A DNA stretch of 20,579 bases from Gammaproteobacteria bacterium (GTDB lineage: Bacteria; Pseudomonadota; Gammaproteobacteria; JABABF01): the NCBI GenBank assembly GCA_014238345.1, contig JABABF010000208.1:1-20579 (forward strand), given 5' to 3'. The position numbers were made by a program, and so were the translations under genes. Below the pieces are notes generated by a model. That model ran no database searches. It worked only from the letters and a program-made list of their open reading frames with translations, and was not told where the DNA came from. Positions 1-7,480 of the stretch are shown piece by piece (the stretch's first letter is position 1; the number at the start of each line of letters is the position of its first letter).

Positions 1-798
1 CATTCCACTCGCGCCGCCGATTACCAACACATGTCCATAGCTGCCTTTGTGGCCATCTCGCCGCCTAGGCAGTGGAGCTAACGCCGCCACAGTGGACAAA
101 TCCATGCGCTGTGCCACGGGCTCTACTCCCTTGAGAGCCGCTGGTGGCAATGCCAGTGAGGCGTGATACAAGCGCCCAACCAAATCGCGGCCACGGCCTG
201 TCAATAGGCCGACCTTGGGGGCAATAAAACTCAGTGTGCAATCGGCTCGCACCGCCGCACCCAGCACCCGCCCGCTGTCGGCACACAGGCCAGAGGGGAT
301 ATCCAGCGAAAATATTGGTGCGGCGGCCTCGTTCAGTAGCTGTACTGTACGCGCCTTGTCAGCCCGCAACTCAGCACTCAGCCCGGTGCCAATCAACGCA
401 TCGACCAGCACTTCCACCGAGGCCAACGCAACGGCGCTGGGCAGCCCCTCTGGCACCACGCCCTGCTCGCGGGCATAATCCATGGCGCTGGCCGCCTCGC
501 CACGTAGCCGACTCGGCTCAGCGGCGAGCCACAATACCACTTCCAACCCCGCGCGACGAGCCTGCCCGGCGACAAATGCACCGTCGCCACCGTTGTTGCC
601 AGCACCACACAGTACCCCGATGCGCCGCGCCGCAGGCCAGCGTTGCCGCAACAACGCAAAGGCAGCTCGACCAGCGCGGCGCATCAGTTCAATGCTGGGA
701 ATGCCGCAGTCCTCCACTGCTGCCCGATCCAGCTGCCGCATCTGAGCCGCACTGTAGAGCGACAACGGCAAGCTCGGGGTCACGAGCGCATCGGACAT
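1..798 (-). CDS. nnr: NAD(P)HX epimerase/dehydratase (Nnr/YjeF), 3' end cut off
   Basis: This gene repairs hydrated NAD(P)H: the N-terminal YjeF domain epimerises R/S-NAD(P)HX and the C-terminal domain dehydrates it using ADP (family knowledge). The 266 codons present start at ATG 796-798. They show the epimerase motifs GNNGGDG (about residue 66), DALIGTGL and LDIPSGL. The linker then reaches the first conserved block of the dehydratase domain, HKGSYGHVLVIGG. The reading frame is open to base 1, so the rest of the C-terminal domain lies outside the window. The other upstream ATG at 816-818 is out of frame, which fixes the start. It is divergent from queG with 76 bases between them, the same pairing as in E. 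coli. Identity is very likely; whether the C-terminal domain is complete cannot be seen. Confidence 0.95.
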   Translation of the reverse strand, partial: MSDALVTPSLPLSLYSAAQMRQLDRAAVEDCGIPSIELMRRAGRAAFALLRQRWPAARRIGVLCGAGNNGGDGAFVAGQARRAGLEVVLWLAAEPSRLRGEAASAMDYAREQGVVPEGLPSAVALASVEVLVDALIGTGLSAELRADKARTVQLLNEAAAPIFSLDIPSGLCADSGRVLGAAVRADCTLSFIAPKVGLLTGRGRDLVGRLYHASLALPPAALKGVEPVAQRMDLSTVAALAPLPRRRDGHKGSYGHVLVIGGASGM

Positions 799-860
799 GT
801 GGCGCTGGCTCTAGCCATGGTGAAGGGGTACCAGACAGAAATTATAGAGCACCATAGCGC

Positions 861-866
861 TAGAAT
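861..866 (+). promoter_or_regulatory. Candidate -10 box for queG
   Basis: TAGAAT lies 8 bases before the queG ATG. If used, transcription would start at or next to the A of the ATG, giving a leaderless or nearly leaderless mRNA. No convincing -35 hexamer sits 16-18 bases upstream, and no Shine-Dalgarno sequence precedes the ATG. This is inferred from sequence only. Confidence 0.25.
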
Positions 867-874
867 AGCAACGC

Positions 875-1972
875 ATGGTCAAGAGCGACAACTTACACGA
901 CTACCGACACCTCGCTGAGGATATTCGCGCACGTGCCCGGCAGCTCGGTTTCGCCTCCCTTGGCATCAGCACCTCTGATCCGGGGTCGTCGCACCGCCGC
1001 CGCTTTCTACGCTGGCTGGCGCGCGGGCACCACGCCGATATGGATTGGATGGAGCGCCACAGCCGCTTGCGACTCGACCCTGCCGCACTCTGGCCTGGCA
1101 CCTTGCGCATTATCAGTGTGCGCATGGATTATCTCCCCGCCGAGGCCGCCGATATGGCAGCCAATCTGGCCGACCCACGCCGTGCCTATATCTCTCGTTA
1201 CGCCTTGGGTCGTGATTACCACAAGGTACTGCGCGGGCGCTTGGCACAGCTGGCTCGCTATTTGGCTACAGCTACCGGCGGTCGCCACCGCGCCTTCACC
1301 GACAGTGCGCCCTTGCTGGAGCGTGCCTTCGCCGAGCGTAGCGGTCTCGGCTGGATCGGCAAGAACACCATGCTGATCCACCGCGAGGCCGGATCGTGGT
1401 TCTTTCTCGGTGAAATCTGCACCGATGCGCCATTGCCCAGCGATCCGACACCATCATCGCAGGAGCGACAAGGACACTGCGGCAGCTGCCGAGCCTGTCT
1501 TGACATCTGCCCTACCGGCGCGCTGATCGGGGCACATCAGCTAGTTGCTGAGCGTTGCGTGTCCTACCTGACAATTGAGCACCGAGGCTCAATTCCGCTA
1601 CCGTTGCGGGAATTGATCGGCAACCGTGTCTTCGGCTGCGACGACTGTCAATTGATCTGCCCATGGAACCGCTATGCGCGCCCGAGCACCTCAGCGGATT
1701 TCCAACCTCGCCACGGCTTAGATCGCAGACAATTAATTGAGCTGTTCGCTTGGAGCAAAGTCGAATTCAAACAGCGCACCGAGGGCTCGCCAATACGCCG
1801 TGCTGGCTACTTGGGCTGGCTACGCAACCTCGCCGTAGCGCTGGGTAATGCCCCAGCTGAGCCGGCGATCATCGCCGCACTGCGCCAGCGGCAACATCAT
1901 CCATCCGCCATGGTACGTGAACATGTGCTGTGGGCGCTGGCACGCCAGCTCGGCACGGCGGTGTCAGCATGA
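875..1972 (+). CDS. queG: Epoxyqueuosine reductase QueG
   Basis: QueG carries out the last step of queuosine synthesis, the cobalamin-dependent reduction of epoxyqueuosine to queuosine in the wobble base of tRNAs with GUN anticodons. The 365-residue product has the family's usual size. It carries two 4Fe-4S ligand sets: C202-x2-C205-x2-C208-x3-C212 followed by PTGA, and C228 with C255, C258 and C262 (GCDDCQLICPWN). The conserved FTDSAPLLER block holds the probable catalytic Asp143. The C-terminal part after about residue 290 is helical and resembles the HEAT-like tRNA-binding region. The ATG at 875 is preceded by no clear ribosome binding site. The 3' end overlaps the convergent orn gene by 9 bases. 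Cytosolic; identity is secure. Confidence 0.97.
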   Translation: MVKSDNLHDYRHLAEDIRARARQLGFASLGISTSDPGSSHRRRFLRWLARGHHADMDWMERHSRLRLDPAALWPGTLRIISVRMDYLPAEAADMAANLADPRRAYISRYALGRDYHKVLRGRLAQLARYLATATGGRHRAFTDSAPLLERAFAERSGLGWIGKNTMLIHREAGSWFFLGEICTDAPLPSDPTPSSQERQGHCGSCRACLDICPTGALIGAHQLVAERCVSYLTIEHRGSIPLPLRELIGNRVFGCDDCQLICPWNRYARPSTSADFQPRHGLDRRQLIELFAWSKVEFKQRTEGSPIRRAGYLGWLRNLAVALGNAPAEPAIIAALRQRQHHPSAMVREHVLWALARQLGTAVSA

Positions 1973-2539
1973 CGGGGAGGCCTCCAAGCACAAAAAATGC
2001 TCCCGATAATGTTGCAATTCGCAAATTGAATCGCGTACATCCGCCAGCGCCCGATGATCACTGTGTTGCCCCGGACGGCGTTTCACCAACTCTGGACACC
2101 AACGCCGCGCCAGCTCTCGTAACGAGCTGACATCAATATTGCGATAGTGGAAAAATTTTTCGAGCTCCGGCATGTAACGGGCTAGGAAGCGGCGGTCGTG
2201 GTGGATGGTGTTGCCACACAACGGCACTTGCCCCTTGTGCACATACTGACGCAGAAAAGTCAGTGTCTCACGCTCGGCACTCCGCTCGTCCACAGTGCTG
2301 GTGCGCACCGCCGCCAACAGGCCGGAGCGAGAGTGGTGCTGTGTATTCCAATCATCCATTGCATTGAGCAATGCGCTATCTTGATGAATGATCAACTCGG
2401 GCCCCACCGCCAACTCATTGAGATCGGCATCGGTGACCACCGTCGCAATCTCTATAATGCGCTCTTTCTCCACAGACAGACCCGTCATTTCCAAATCCAG
2501 CCAGATCAGACGCAACCCTTTTTCTTTATCTGTAACCAT
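1964..2539 (-). CDS. orn: Oligoribonuclease Orn
   Basis: Orn is a DEDDh 3'-5' exoribonuclease that degrades di- and short oligoribonucleotides, including pGpG from cyclic-di-GMP turnover. All catalytic positions are visible, counted from the chosen start: D15 and E17 (WLDLEMTG), D115 (HHDRRF), H162 and D167 (SDHRALAD). The product is 191 residues against about 181 in E. coli, with a short extra C-terminal tail. The ATG at 2537-2539 is preferred over an in-frame ATG 21 bases upstream because it puts the N-terminus close to known Orn proteins. Its stop lies inside the last codons of queG on the other strand, so the two genes converge and overlap. It is divergent from rsgA with 75 bases between the starts. 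Confidence 0.97.
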   Translation of the reverse strand: MVTDKEKGLRLIWLDLEMTGLSVEKERIIEIATVVTDADLNELAVGPELIIHQDSALLNAMDDWNTQHHSRSGLLAAVRTSTVDERSAERETLTFLRQYVHKGQVPLCGNTIHHDRRFLARYMPELEKFFHYRNIDVSSLRELARRWCPELVKRRPGQHSDHRALADVRDSICELQHYREHFLCLEASPSC

Positions 2540-2614
2540 GTGTTCTAAGTGCCGCACCAAAATTTCGCCATCGCTAATATAAGGATACTGTAATCAGAAA
2601 AAATAACATGGCAC

Positions 2615-3496
2615 ATGATGGCTGAGAGGATTATCACGGCCAGTTTTGGGCACAGATTAGTGGAGCTATGCGACGGCGATGGTCAGCTACACCACTGTCG
2701 ACTCGGTGCCGGAGTTGGCGCAGCGGTGGCTGGCGATGTGGTGGTCGGACTCAGCGGGGAAATGGTCACGGAGCTACGCAAACGCCACTCGTTGCTCATG
2801 CGCTTCTCAGCAGGTGGCCGACCGCGCCCGGCAGTAGCCAATGTCGAACAGCTGGTGCTGGTGCTGGCACCGATGCCGACACCATTGCCGCGACTGATCG
2901 ATCATTGCCTCGCCACCGCCGAGCTCAGTGGCCTCACCGCACAGATCGTCATCAACAAGTGCGAGCTGAGTGCAATGGCTGATGTGGAGCAGCTGCTGAC
3001 ACGCTATCGCCGCTGCGGCTATCCCCTATTGCGATGCTCGGCTCGATGCGGCGATGGACTGGCCGAGCTGCAAAGGCTACTAGCAAATCGGTACAGTGTG
3101 CTGATCGGCCAATCTGGAGTCGGAAAATCAACATTGCTCAATTACTTAACGGGCGCGCAATCAAATACCAAACCCTTGTCGGCCAAAAATAGACGCGGGG
3201 TACACACCACCGCCGTGACACAGGGGCACCCATTGCCAGACGGTGGCTGGCTGTTTGACATGCCCGGAATCCAAGATTGCAGTCTAGCTCATGTGGAAGC
3301 GCGACAACTGGCACAGGCTTTTGCCGAGTTTCGCCCATTCATCGACCAGTGCCGCTTTCACAACTGCCGCCACGATCAAGAACCAGGATGCGCCGTGGTA
3401 GCGGCTTCCGGACGCGGCGAGATCAGTCCGGAACGGCTCGAATCTTACCGGCAAAGTCTGCGGACACCCTCCCTCATTGCGGACTTGGAGGCTTAG
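2615..3496 (+). CDS. rsgA: Ribosome small-subunit-dependent GTPase RsgA
   Basis: RsgA is a circularly permuted GTPase that checks late maturation of the 30S subunit and helps release RbfA. The 293-residue product has an N-terminal OB-fold region (about 1-65), then G4 (NKCE, 114-117), G1 (GQSGVGKST, 165-173) and G3 (DMPG, 215-218) in the permuted order. A C-terminal zinc knuckle has C246, C251, H253 and C259. The N-terminal tail before the OB fold is short. G4 normally reads NKxD; here the last residue is Glu (codon GAG), a change in the residue that reads the guanine base. ATGs at 2615 and 2618 are both possible starts. The divergent orn partner matches E. coli. Confidence 0.95.
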   Translation: MMAERIITASFGHRLVELCDGDGQLHHCRLGAGVGAAVAGDVVVGLSGEMVTELRKRHSLLMRFSAGGRPRPAVANVEQLVLVLAPMPTPLPRLIDHCLATAELSGLTAQIVINKCELSAMADVEQLLTRYRRCGYPLLRCSARCGDGLAELQRLLANRYSVLIGQSGVGKSTLLNYLTGAQSNTKPLSAKNRRGVHTTAVTQGHPLPDGGWLFDMPGIQDCSLAHVEARQLAQAFAEFRPFIDQCRFHNCRHDQEPGCAVVAASGRGEISPERLESYRQSLRTPSLIADLEA

Positions 3497-3535
3497 CTCA
3501 CCTACGTACTACAGCATCAATAACCAATAATTCTC

Positions 3536-3544
3536 TGCTAGACT
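3536..3544 (+). promoter_or_regulatory. Candidate extended -10 box for rhdA
   Basis: TGCTAGACT fits an extended -10 (TGn before TAGACT). It ends 6 bases before the rhdA ATG, so a transcript from it would be essentially leaderless. No Shine-Dalgarno sequence is visible there. Sequence inference only. Confidence 0.3.
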
Positions 3545-3550
3545 GGTCGT

Positions 3551-4381
3551 ATGAGTACTCAAGCACTGTTGCTGTCCACCAAAGTAGCGTGGCCGCTGAT
3601 TGAGCGCAGAGACTGCCTCTGCCTGCATCTCGGTGACACCGACAGCTATCAGCTAGGACACCTGCCGGGGGCGCAGCTACTGGAGCCAAACTCTCTGCGC
3701 TCGGGACACTATCCGGCGGTGGGTGGGTTACCAGAGCGCCAGCAATTAGAGCAGTTATTCTCTGCCTTCGGCCTCGTTGCCGGACAGCCAGTCATCGCCT
3801 ACGACAACGAGGGTGGCGGCTGGGCGGGACGCTTGTTCTGGACGCTTGAGGTACTCGGACACCAACCGGTGTCGGTCATTGATGGCGGTCTCGTGGCTTG
3901 GCGGGCGGCCGGGTTACCCCTAGAGCAGGGCAGCCCAGCTCCCACCACCCCTAGCGACTACCGTTGTCGGGCATTGCGAAAGAAGCCCATAGCCGATTTA
4001 GAAGAGATCGTTGCACGCTTACATGAGCCCGGCTTAGTGCTGTGGGATGCACGCTCACAAGTCGAATACGAGGGTTTGCGCTCACCCTCACAGCGCCATG
4101 GTCACATCCCCGGGGCCAAGCATTGCGAGTGGTTGGAACTGATGGACCAACAGCGGCACCGATGCCTGCTCCCAGCTGATACATTGTGCTCACTATTGAC
4201 AGAGCGCGGCATCCATGCGGATGCCGAAATCATCACCTACTGTCAGAGTCACCACCGCTCTGCTCTGTGCTATTTGGCAGGGCGCACTTTGGGACTCAAC
4301 ATCCGCGCTTACCCAGGGGCATGGGCCGAATGGGGCAATCGAGACGACACCCCAGTATCCTGTGGCCCCAGTGCCAGTTGA
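3551..4381 (+). CDS. rhdA: RhdA-type tandem rhodanese sulfurtransferase
   Basis: This is a two-domain rhodanese (thiosulfate:cyanide or related sulfurtransferase) of 276 residues. The N-terminal domain (about 1-125) is catalytically silent, with Asp in the DNEGGG loop where a Cys would sit. The C-terminal domain (about 140-270) has the active loop CQSHHRS with catalytic C231. Azotobacter RhdA has the near-identical loop CQTHHR, and the gene also sits directly before psd as in Pseudomonas, so RhdA is a better name than SseA. The stop is 12 bases before the psd ATG and in the same frame, so the two are probably co-transcribed. In related bacteria RhdA is linked to sulfur transfer and cyanide or oxidative stress; the physiological acceptor here is unknown. 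Confidence 0.92.
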   Translation: MSTQALLLSTKVAWPLIERRDCLCLHLGDTDSYQLGHLPGAQLLEPNSLRSGHYPAVGGLPERQQLEQLFSAFGLVAGQPVIAYDNEGGGWAGRLFWTLEVLGHQPVSVIDGGLVAWRAAGLPLEQGSPAPTTPSDYRCRALRKKPIADLEEIVARLHEPGLVLWDARSQVEYEGLRSPSQRHGHIPGAKHCEWLELMDQQRHRCLLPADTLCSLLTERGIHADAEIITYCQSHHRSALCYLAGRTLGLNIRAYPGAWAEWGNRDDTPVSCGPSAS

Positions 4382-4393
4382 ACCCGACAGACC

Positions 4394-5248
4394 ATGGGGA
4401 ACAGTCATCACTGGGGACGACGCGCACTGTGTCGATGGGCGGGTCGACTCAGTAACTGCCGCTGGCGGTGGCTCAAAAATGCGCTGATCTGGAGTTTCAT
4501 CCGCCATTACAAAGTTGATCTGTGCGTAGCGGCGAGACCGACCATAGACTCCTACCGCCACTTCAACGATTTTTTCACCCGTACTCTGAGACCTGATGCG
4601 CGTCCATTGGCCGCTGGCTCAGAGGCACTGGCGCTGATGCCAGCAGACGGGGTGCTGAGTCAATTCGGTGCCTTGAACGAAGGGCTTATGGTGCAGGCCA
4701 AAGGTCACTATTACGCAGTCGATGATCTGCTCGGCGACAGCGAACGAGCAGCGCCCTACCAGCACGGACACTATGCAACCATCTATTTGGCTCCGCGCAA
4801 CTATCACCGCATCCATATGCCCTTGGCTGGCAGGCTGTGCCACAGTCGCTACATCAAGGGTAGCCTGTTCTCGGTAAAAGACAGAGCCATCCAACGGGTA
4901 CCGCAACTAGTGGCTCGCAACGAACGCTTGGTCTGCCATTTTGAGACCGCCTACGGTTCCTGCGCGGTGATTATGGTGGGTGCGCTAATCGTCTCGGGCA
5001 TCCGCACGGTGTGGCAGAGCGCACAGCTCTATCCCAAAACACAGGATTGGAATGCCCTCACCGCTCCCACATTGGAGCGCGGTAGCGAAATGGGGCATTT
5101 CTGTGTCGGCTCTACGGTGGTAGTGCTATTTAGCCAAACGATGAACTGGCAAGCTGATCTAAGCGCTGGAGTTGCCGTGCAAATGGGGCAGGCACTGGGC
5201 GAATTGGAGCGGCCTAAAGAGTCTATAAGACCCAAAGAAATGACTTGA
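4394..5248 (+). CDS. psd: Phosphatidylserine decarboxylase proenzyme
   Basis: Psd makes phosphatidylethanolamine from phosphatidylserine at the inner membrane face. The 284-residue proenzyme shows the catalytic Asp in PADG (D85), the His in YHRIHMP (H141) and the self-cleavage site VGST (238-241). Cutting before S240 leaves a pyruvoyl group on the small alpha chain. The usual motif is LGST; the Val is conservative and lies outside the scissile G-S pair. The N-terminus starts about ten residues later than E. coli Psd. An in-frame stop (the rhdA TGA) lies 12 bases upstream, so ATG 4394 is the first possible ATG. It probably forms a two-gene unit with rhdA. It converges on the next gene with a 31-base gap. 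Confidence 0.95.
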   Translation: MGNSHHWGRRALCRWAGRLSNCRWRWLKNALIWSFIRHYKVDLCVAARPTIDSYRHFNDFFTRTLRPDARPLAAGSEALALMPADGVLSQFGALNEGLMVQAKGHYYAVDDLLGDSERAAPYQHGHYATIYLAPRNYHRIHMPLAGRLCHSRYIKGSLFSVKDRAIQRVPQLVARNERLVCHFETAYGSCAVIMVGALIVSGIRTVWQSAQLYPKTQDWNALTAPTLERGSEMGHFCVGSTVVVLFSQTMNWQADLSAGVAVQMGQALGELERPKESIRPKEMT

Positions 5249-5279
5249 GCCCAGACTGGCGCACCCGATGAGCCAAGCC

Positions 5280-6170
5280 CTAGAGAACCGCCAACAGTTC
5301 CTTAGCCTTAGCCTGTAATTGGCGCGTATTATCAGCTCCCATACGAAATAGCTGACGATTGAGAAGACTTTGTCGCTCCAGCGCAGGGTCGGCAAAACGA
5401 TACATCACCGAGGGACGTACCAAGCGGATATCGCGCTCAATCACCGGAGCATTAATAACCTGTTGCAAACTGCCGCGCAACACTTGAGAGATATTCCCCT
5501 GTGGATAGCCCAACTCCCGGTAGGCCTGCTCCAGCAACGGGCTCAGACGACGCAGTAATACAGCCATAGCTTTACTGTCAATCGACATCACGATTTTCAC
5601 GATAGGATCGTAGCGATGATAGCTAGCGGGGTCTATATAGATGCGCCCACCGCGCTCAATAACTGTAAACGGATCGCCGATTTCTGTGAACGAGAACTGA
5701 CGGCTCAACACCTTAGCAGCCGAGGCATTGGTAGCGATGGCTACGAAGCGGCGCAACAGCTGGTCAGTGGTCAACCAGCGGCGCACTGGGCCCAAACCCA
5801 TCAGTGTTACCAGCTGTCCACGCACCAATTTGTCACTCTTGTTCAGCGTTGGCAACTCAAATCGCTCAATGGGTTTAGGCTGATTCAGAGTGGCTGGTGG
5901 GCGCTTCGGGGGGGTACTGCGGGACAGTAGTGATGCGACATCTGACTCTTGCTGGATGCGTGCCGGGGCTTGGCGAAGTGGTTCTGGTGTAGCGGGCGGC
6001 TTGGGAGGCGGGATATTAGCAAGCAGCTCGGGCTCGCTGACCGACGGTGCTGGTAGCTCGGACTCAGGCAACAGCACCCCGACAACTAAGGCCAGCAGGG
6101 CAAGACCACTAGCCAACCATACCGGAAGTGGTACTGCTTCTGCGTATTCGCGCCAGCGATTCATCGGCAT
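5280..6170 (-). CDS. Membrane-anchored DUF3014-family protein
   Basis: The function of this family is unknown. The 296-residue product has a short cytoplasmic start, one transmembrane segment (about 16-34, rich in Leu, Ala and Val), and a Pro-rich linker (about 35-115). A conserved globular domain follows (about 115-296). That domain carries the DUF3014 pattern as I recall it: LNKSDKLVRGQL, LLRRFVA, a SYHRYDP block, QAYRELGYP, and near the end a RLVRPSVMYRFADPALE-like block followed by FRMG. The likely topology is a single-pass inner-membrane protein with a periplasmic domain. ATG 6168-6170 is chosen because GGAG lies 11 bases upstream; an in-frame GTG at 6192-6194 and an ATG at 6162-6164 are alternatives. 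It stands alone, convergent with psd. Confidence 0.8.
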   Translation of the reverse strand: MPMNRWREYAEAVPLPVWLASGLALLALVVGVLLPESELPAPSVSEPELLANIPPPKPPATPEPLRQAPARIQQESDVASLLSRSTPPKRPPATLNQPKPIERFELPTLNKSDKLVRGQLVTLMGLGPVRRWLTTDQLLRRFVAIATNASAAKVLSRQFSFTEIGDPFTVIERGGRIYIDPASYHRYDPIVKIVMSIDSKAMAVLLRRLSPLLEQAYRELGYPQGNISQVLRGSLQQVINAPVIERDIRLVRPSVMYRFADPALERQSLLNRQLFRMGADNTRQLQAKAKELLAVL

Positions 6171-6176
6171 ATCAGA

Positions 6177-6200
6177 CACCACTCCAGGCACCACTCCAGG
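6177..6200. repeat. 12-bp direct repeat, two copies
   Basis: CACCACTCCAGG occurs twice in perfect tandem. On the - strand each copy contributes GGAG, so the duplication doubles the potential Shine-Dalgarno core in front of the DUF3014 gene (ATG 6170). Confidence 0.9.
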
Positions 6201-6321
6201 TACCAGCTAGAGCCAGCAACCGCTGTAATATCAAGCTTCATTGGCTTTATCATCAGTGCAGTTTTAATATCATGATTATGGCAACTATTCGGCCACGACG
6301 ACGACATCTAATGCCGACATT

Positions 6322-6330
6322 AGTATAGCA
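6322..6330 (-). promoter_or_regulatory. Candidate extended -10 promoter for the DUF3014 gene
   Basis: Read on the - strand, TGCTATACT is a TGn-extended -10 close to consensus. It would give a leader of about 145 bases before the ATG at 6170. No good -35 is seen, as is common with extended -10 promoters. Confidence 0.3.
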
Positions 6331-6342
6331 AGCTAGTGCCAT

Positions 6343-6370
6343 CTGCGCATGGCGTGGGACGCTAGCGCAG
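6343..6370. other. GC-rich stem-loop
   Basis: CTGCGC (6343-6348) pairs with GCGCAG (6365-6370). Inside it GCGT (6352-6355) pairs with ACGC (6359-6362) across a GGG loop. No U-run follows on either strand, so it is not a standard intrinsic terminator. It could be part of a leader, a small RNA or a protein site. Confidence 0.45.
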
Positions 6371-6458
6371 ACCAAGCAAGCCAAACAATCCACGCCATAC
6401 CCCCCCATCCCCTCCCAAAAAAATCTATGAGCTGGCAGACTCTATCTCAAATGACGGC

Positions 6459-6486
6459 TTGAGTTATGATTTGCGTGTACTATTTA
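6459..6486 (+). promoter_or_regulatory. Candidate promoter for the SDR gene
   Basis: TTGAGT (6459-6464) and TATTTA (6481-6486) are separated by 16 bases in an AT-rich stretch. A transcript would carry a leader of about 125 bases including the 9-bp triplicate. Weak sequence evidence. Confidence 0.3.
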
Positions 6487-6517
6487 TGACTTGTTATTAC
6501 TGGTTGCTCGTCCTGTT

Positions 6518-6544
6518 CCCAAACGCCCCAAACGCCCCAAACGC
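6518..6544. repeat. 9-bp tandem repeat, three copies
   Basis: CCCAAACGC is repeated three times without mismatch in the putative leader of the SDR gene. The copies are too short and few for a known repeat family; slippage is the simplest origin. Confidence 0.9.
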
Positions 6545-6620
6545 AGCTAACACAGAAATATTAGCCATATCATGACAACCAGCGTAGACAAACACGCCAG
6601 TCACACCGAGGCACTCAATA

Positions 6621-7415
6621 TTGAGCGCTGAGGGGCGCTTGGCGGGGCGCGTGTGCTTTGTCACCGGTGCCGCTTCTGGTATCGGCCTCGCCTGTGCACA
6701 GCGCTACGCCGCAGAAGGGGCCGCCGTGCTGGGCTTGGATCTTGCCCCCAGCACAGCTTGGGACGCACTAGAGGCTCCCGCTGGAAAATGTTTTCACTCT
6801 GCCGATGTACGCGATTTTTCCGCCCAGCAGAGCGCCGTGGCGGCGGCGCTGGATCGCTGGCAACGCGTGGATGTCGTACTGACCGCCGCTGGGGTACCCG
6901 GTGGCGGCCCTGTGCACATGCTCGAAGAAGATGAGTGGGATCGGGTGATCGATATCAACCTAAAGGGCACCTATCTCAGCTGTAAAGCGGCATTGCCCAC
7001 CCTGATTGAGCAGCGTAGCGGCGCACTGATCACTATCGCCAGCATTGAGGGCTTGGAAGGTAGCGAGGGCGGTAGTGCCTACAACGCATCCAAAGGGGGA
7101 GTCGTCATCCTGACCAAAAACCTCGCCATGGACTACGGTCGCCTAGGCATCCGTGCCAATGCCATCTGCCCTGGTTTCATTGACACACCGATGTTGCGGT
7201 CGGTCTTCCAGATGGAGGGCATGGAGGTATATCGGGAGCGGGTACGCGAGCAGCACAAGCTGGGGCGCTTTGGCAAACCCGAAGAGATCGCTGGAGCCGC
7301 CTTTTTCTTAGCCTCAGAAGATGCCTCCTTTGTCACCGGTCAGGCGCTGGCTGTGGACGGTGGTTTCAATGCTGGACACACCTTTGATCTGGTGAGCATG
7401 ATGGGATTGGACTAA
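6621..7415 (+). CDS. SDR-family NAD(P)-dependent oxidoreductase
   Basis: This is a classical short-chain dehydrogenase/reductase of 264 residues; the substrate cannot be told. Visible features are the cofactor loop TGAASGIG (15-22), Asp40 at the end of beta-2, which usually favours NAD over NADP, DVRD (62-65), and the catalytic set N113, S141, Y154 and K158 (YNASK). The C-terminal block is CPGFIDTPM, followed by VTGQALAVDGG. The usual NAAG motif reads TAAG (88-91). The start is TTG 6621: the in-frame stop at 6585-6587 leaves no ATG or GTG upstream, and GAGG lies 9 bases before it. It is transcribed alone, away from the DUF3014 gene and towards epmA, so the neighbours give no hint of pathway. 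Confidence 0.88.
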   Translation: MSAEGRLAGRVCFVTGAASGIGLACAQRYAAEGAAVLGLDLAPSTAWDALEAPAGKCFHSADVRDFSAQQSAVAAALDRWQRVDVVLTAAGVPGGGPVHMLEEDEWDRVIDINLKGTYLSCKAALPTLIEQRSGALITIASIEGLEGSEGGSAYNASKGGVVILTKNLAMDYGRLGIRANAICPGFIDTPMLRSVFQMEGMEVYRERVREQHKLGRFGKPEEIAGAAFFLASEDASFVTGQALAVDGGFNAGHTFDLVSMMGLD

Positions 7416-7480
7416 AGCAGCTACCGTTGTCGCCGCAAGAGGTTCTCGTAGCCGACAGTGTGCGGCCTGTGATAGCGCTG

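Larger units (their letters stand above)
6201..6620. other. Non-coding divergent region between the DUF3014 and SDR genes
   Basis: This is the longest stretch without a convincing gene. It is richer in A and T than the flanks, especially 6201-6300 and 6440-6500. It contains an extended -10 on the - strand (6322-6330), a GC-rich stem-loop (6343-6370), runs of seven C (6400-6406) and seven A (6417-6423), a + strand promoter candidate (6459-6486), and a 9-bp triplicate (6518-6544). No ORF in it looks like a known protein. A small RNA or a regulatory leader is possible but unproven. Confidence 0.7.

Noticed and set aside
234..857. A 207-codon + strand ORF opposite nnr.
   Set aside because: It is antisense to a clear nnr frame, has low-complexity Arg/Pro/His-rich content and no family resemblance.
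3551..5248. rhdA and psd are in the same frame with a single TGA between them, so a read-through fusion was considered.
   Set aside because: Both proteins are complete in themselves, and the pair is separate in relatives. There is no sign of a selenocysteine element or of conserved coding in the 12-base gap.
6400..6423. C7 and A7 runs considered as a phase-variable tract or a terminator.
   Set aside because: They are not inside a gene or a promoter spacer, and no GC-rich stem directly precedes the A/T run on either strand.
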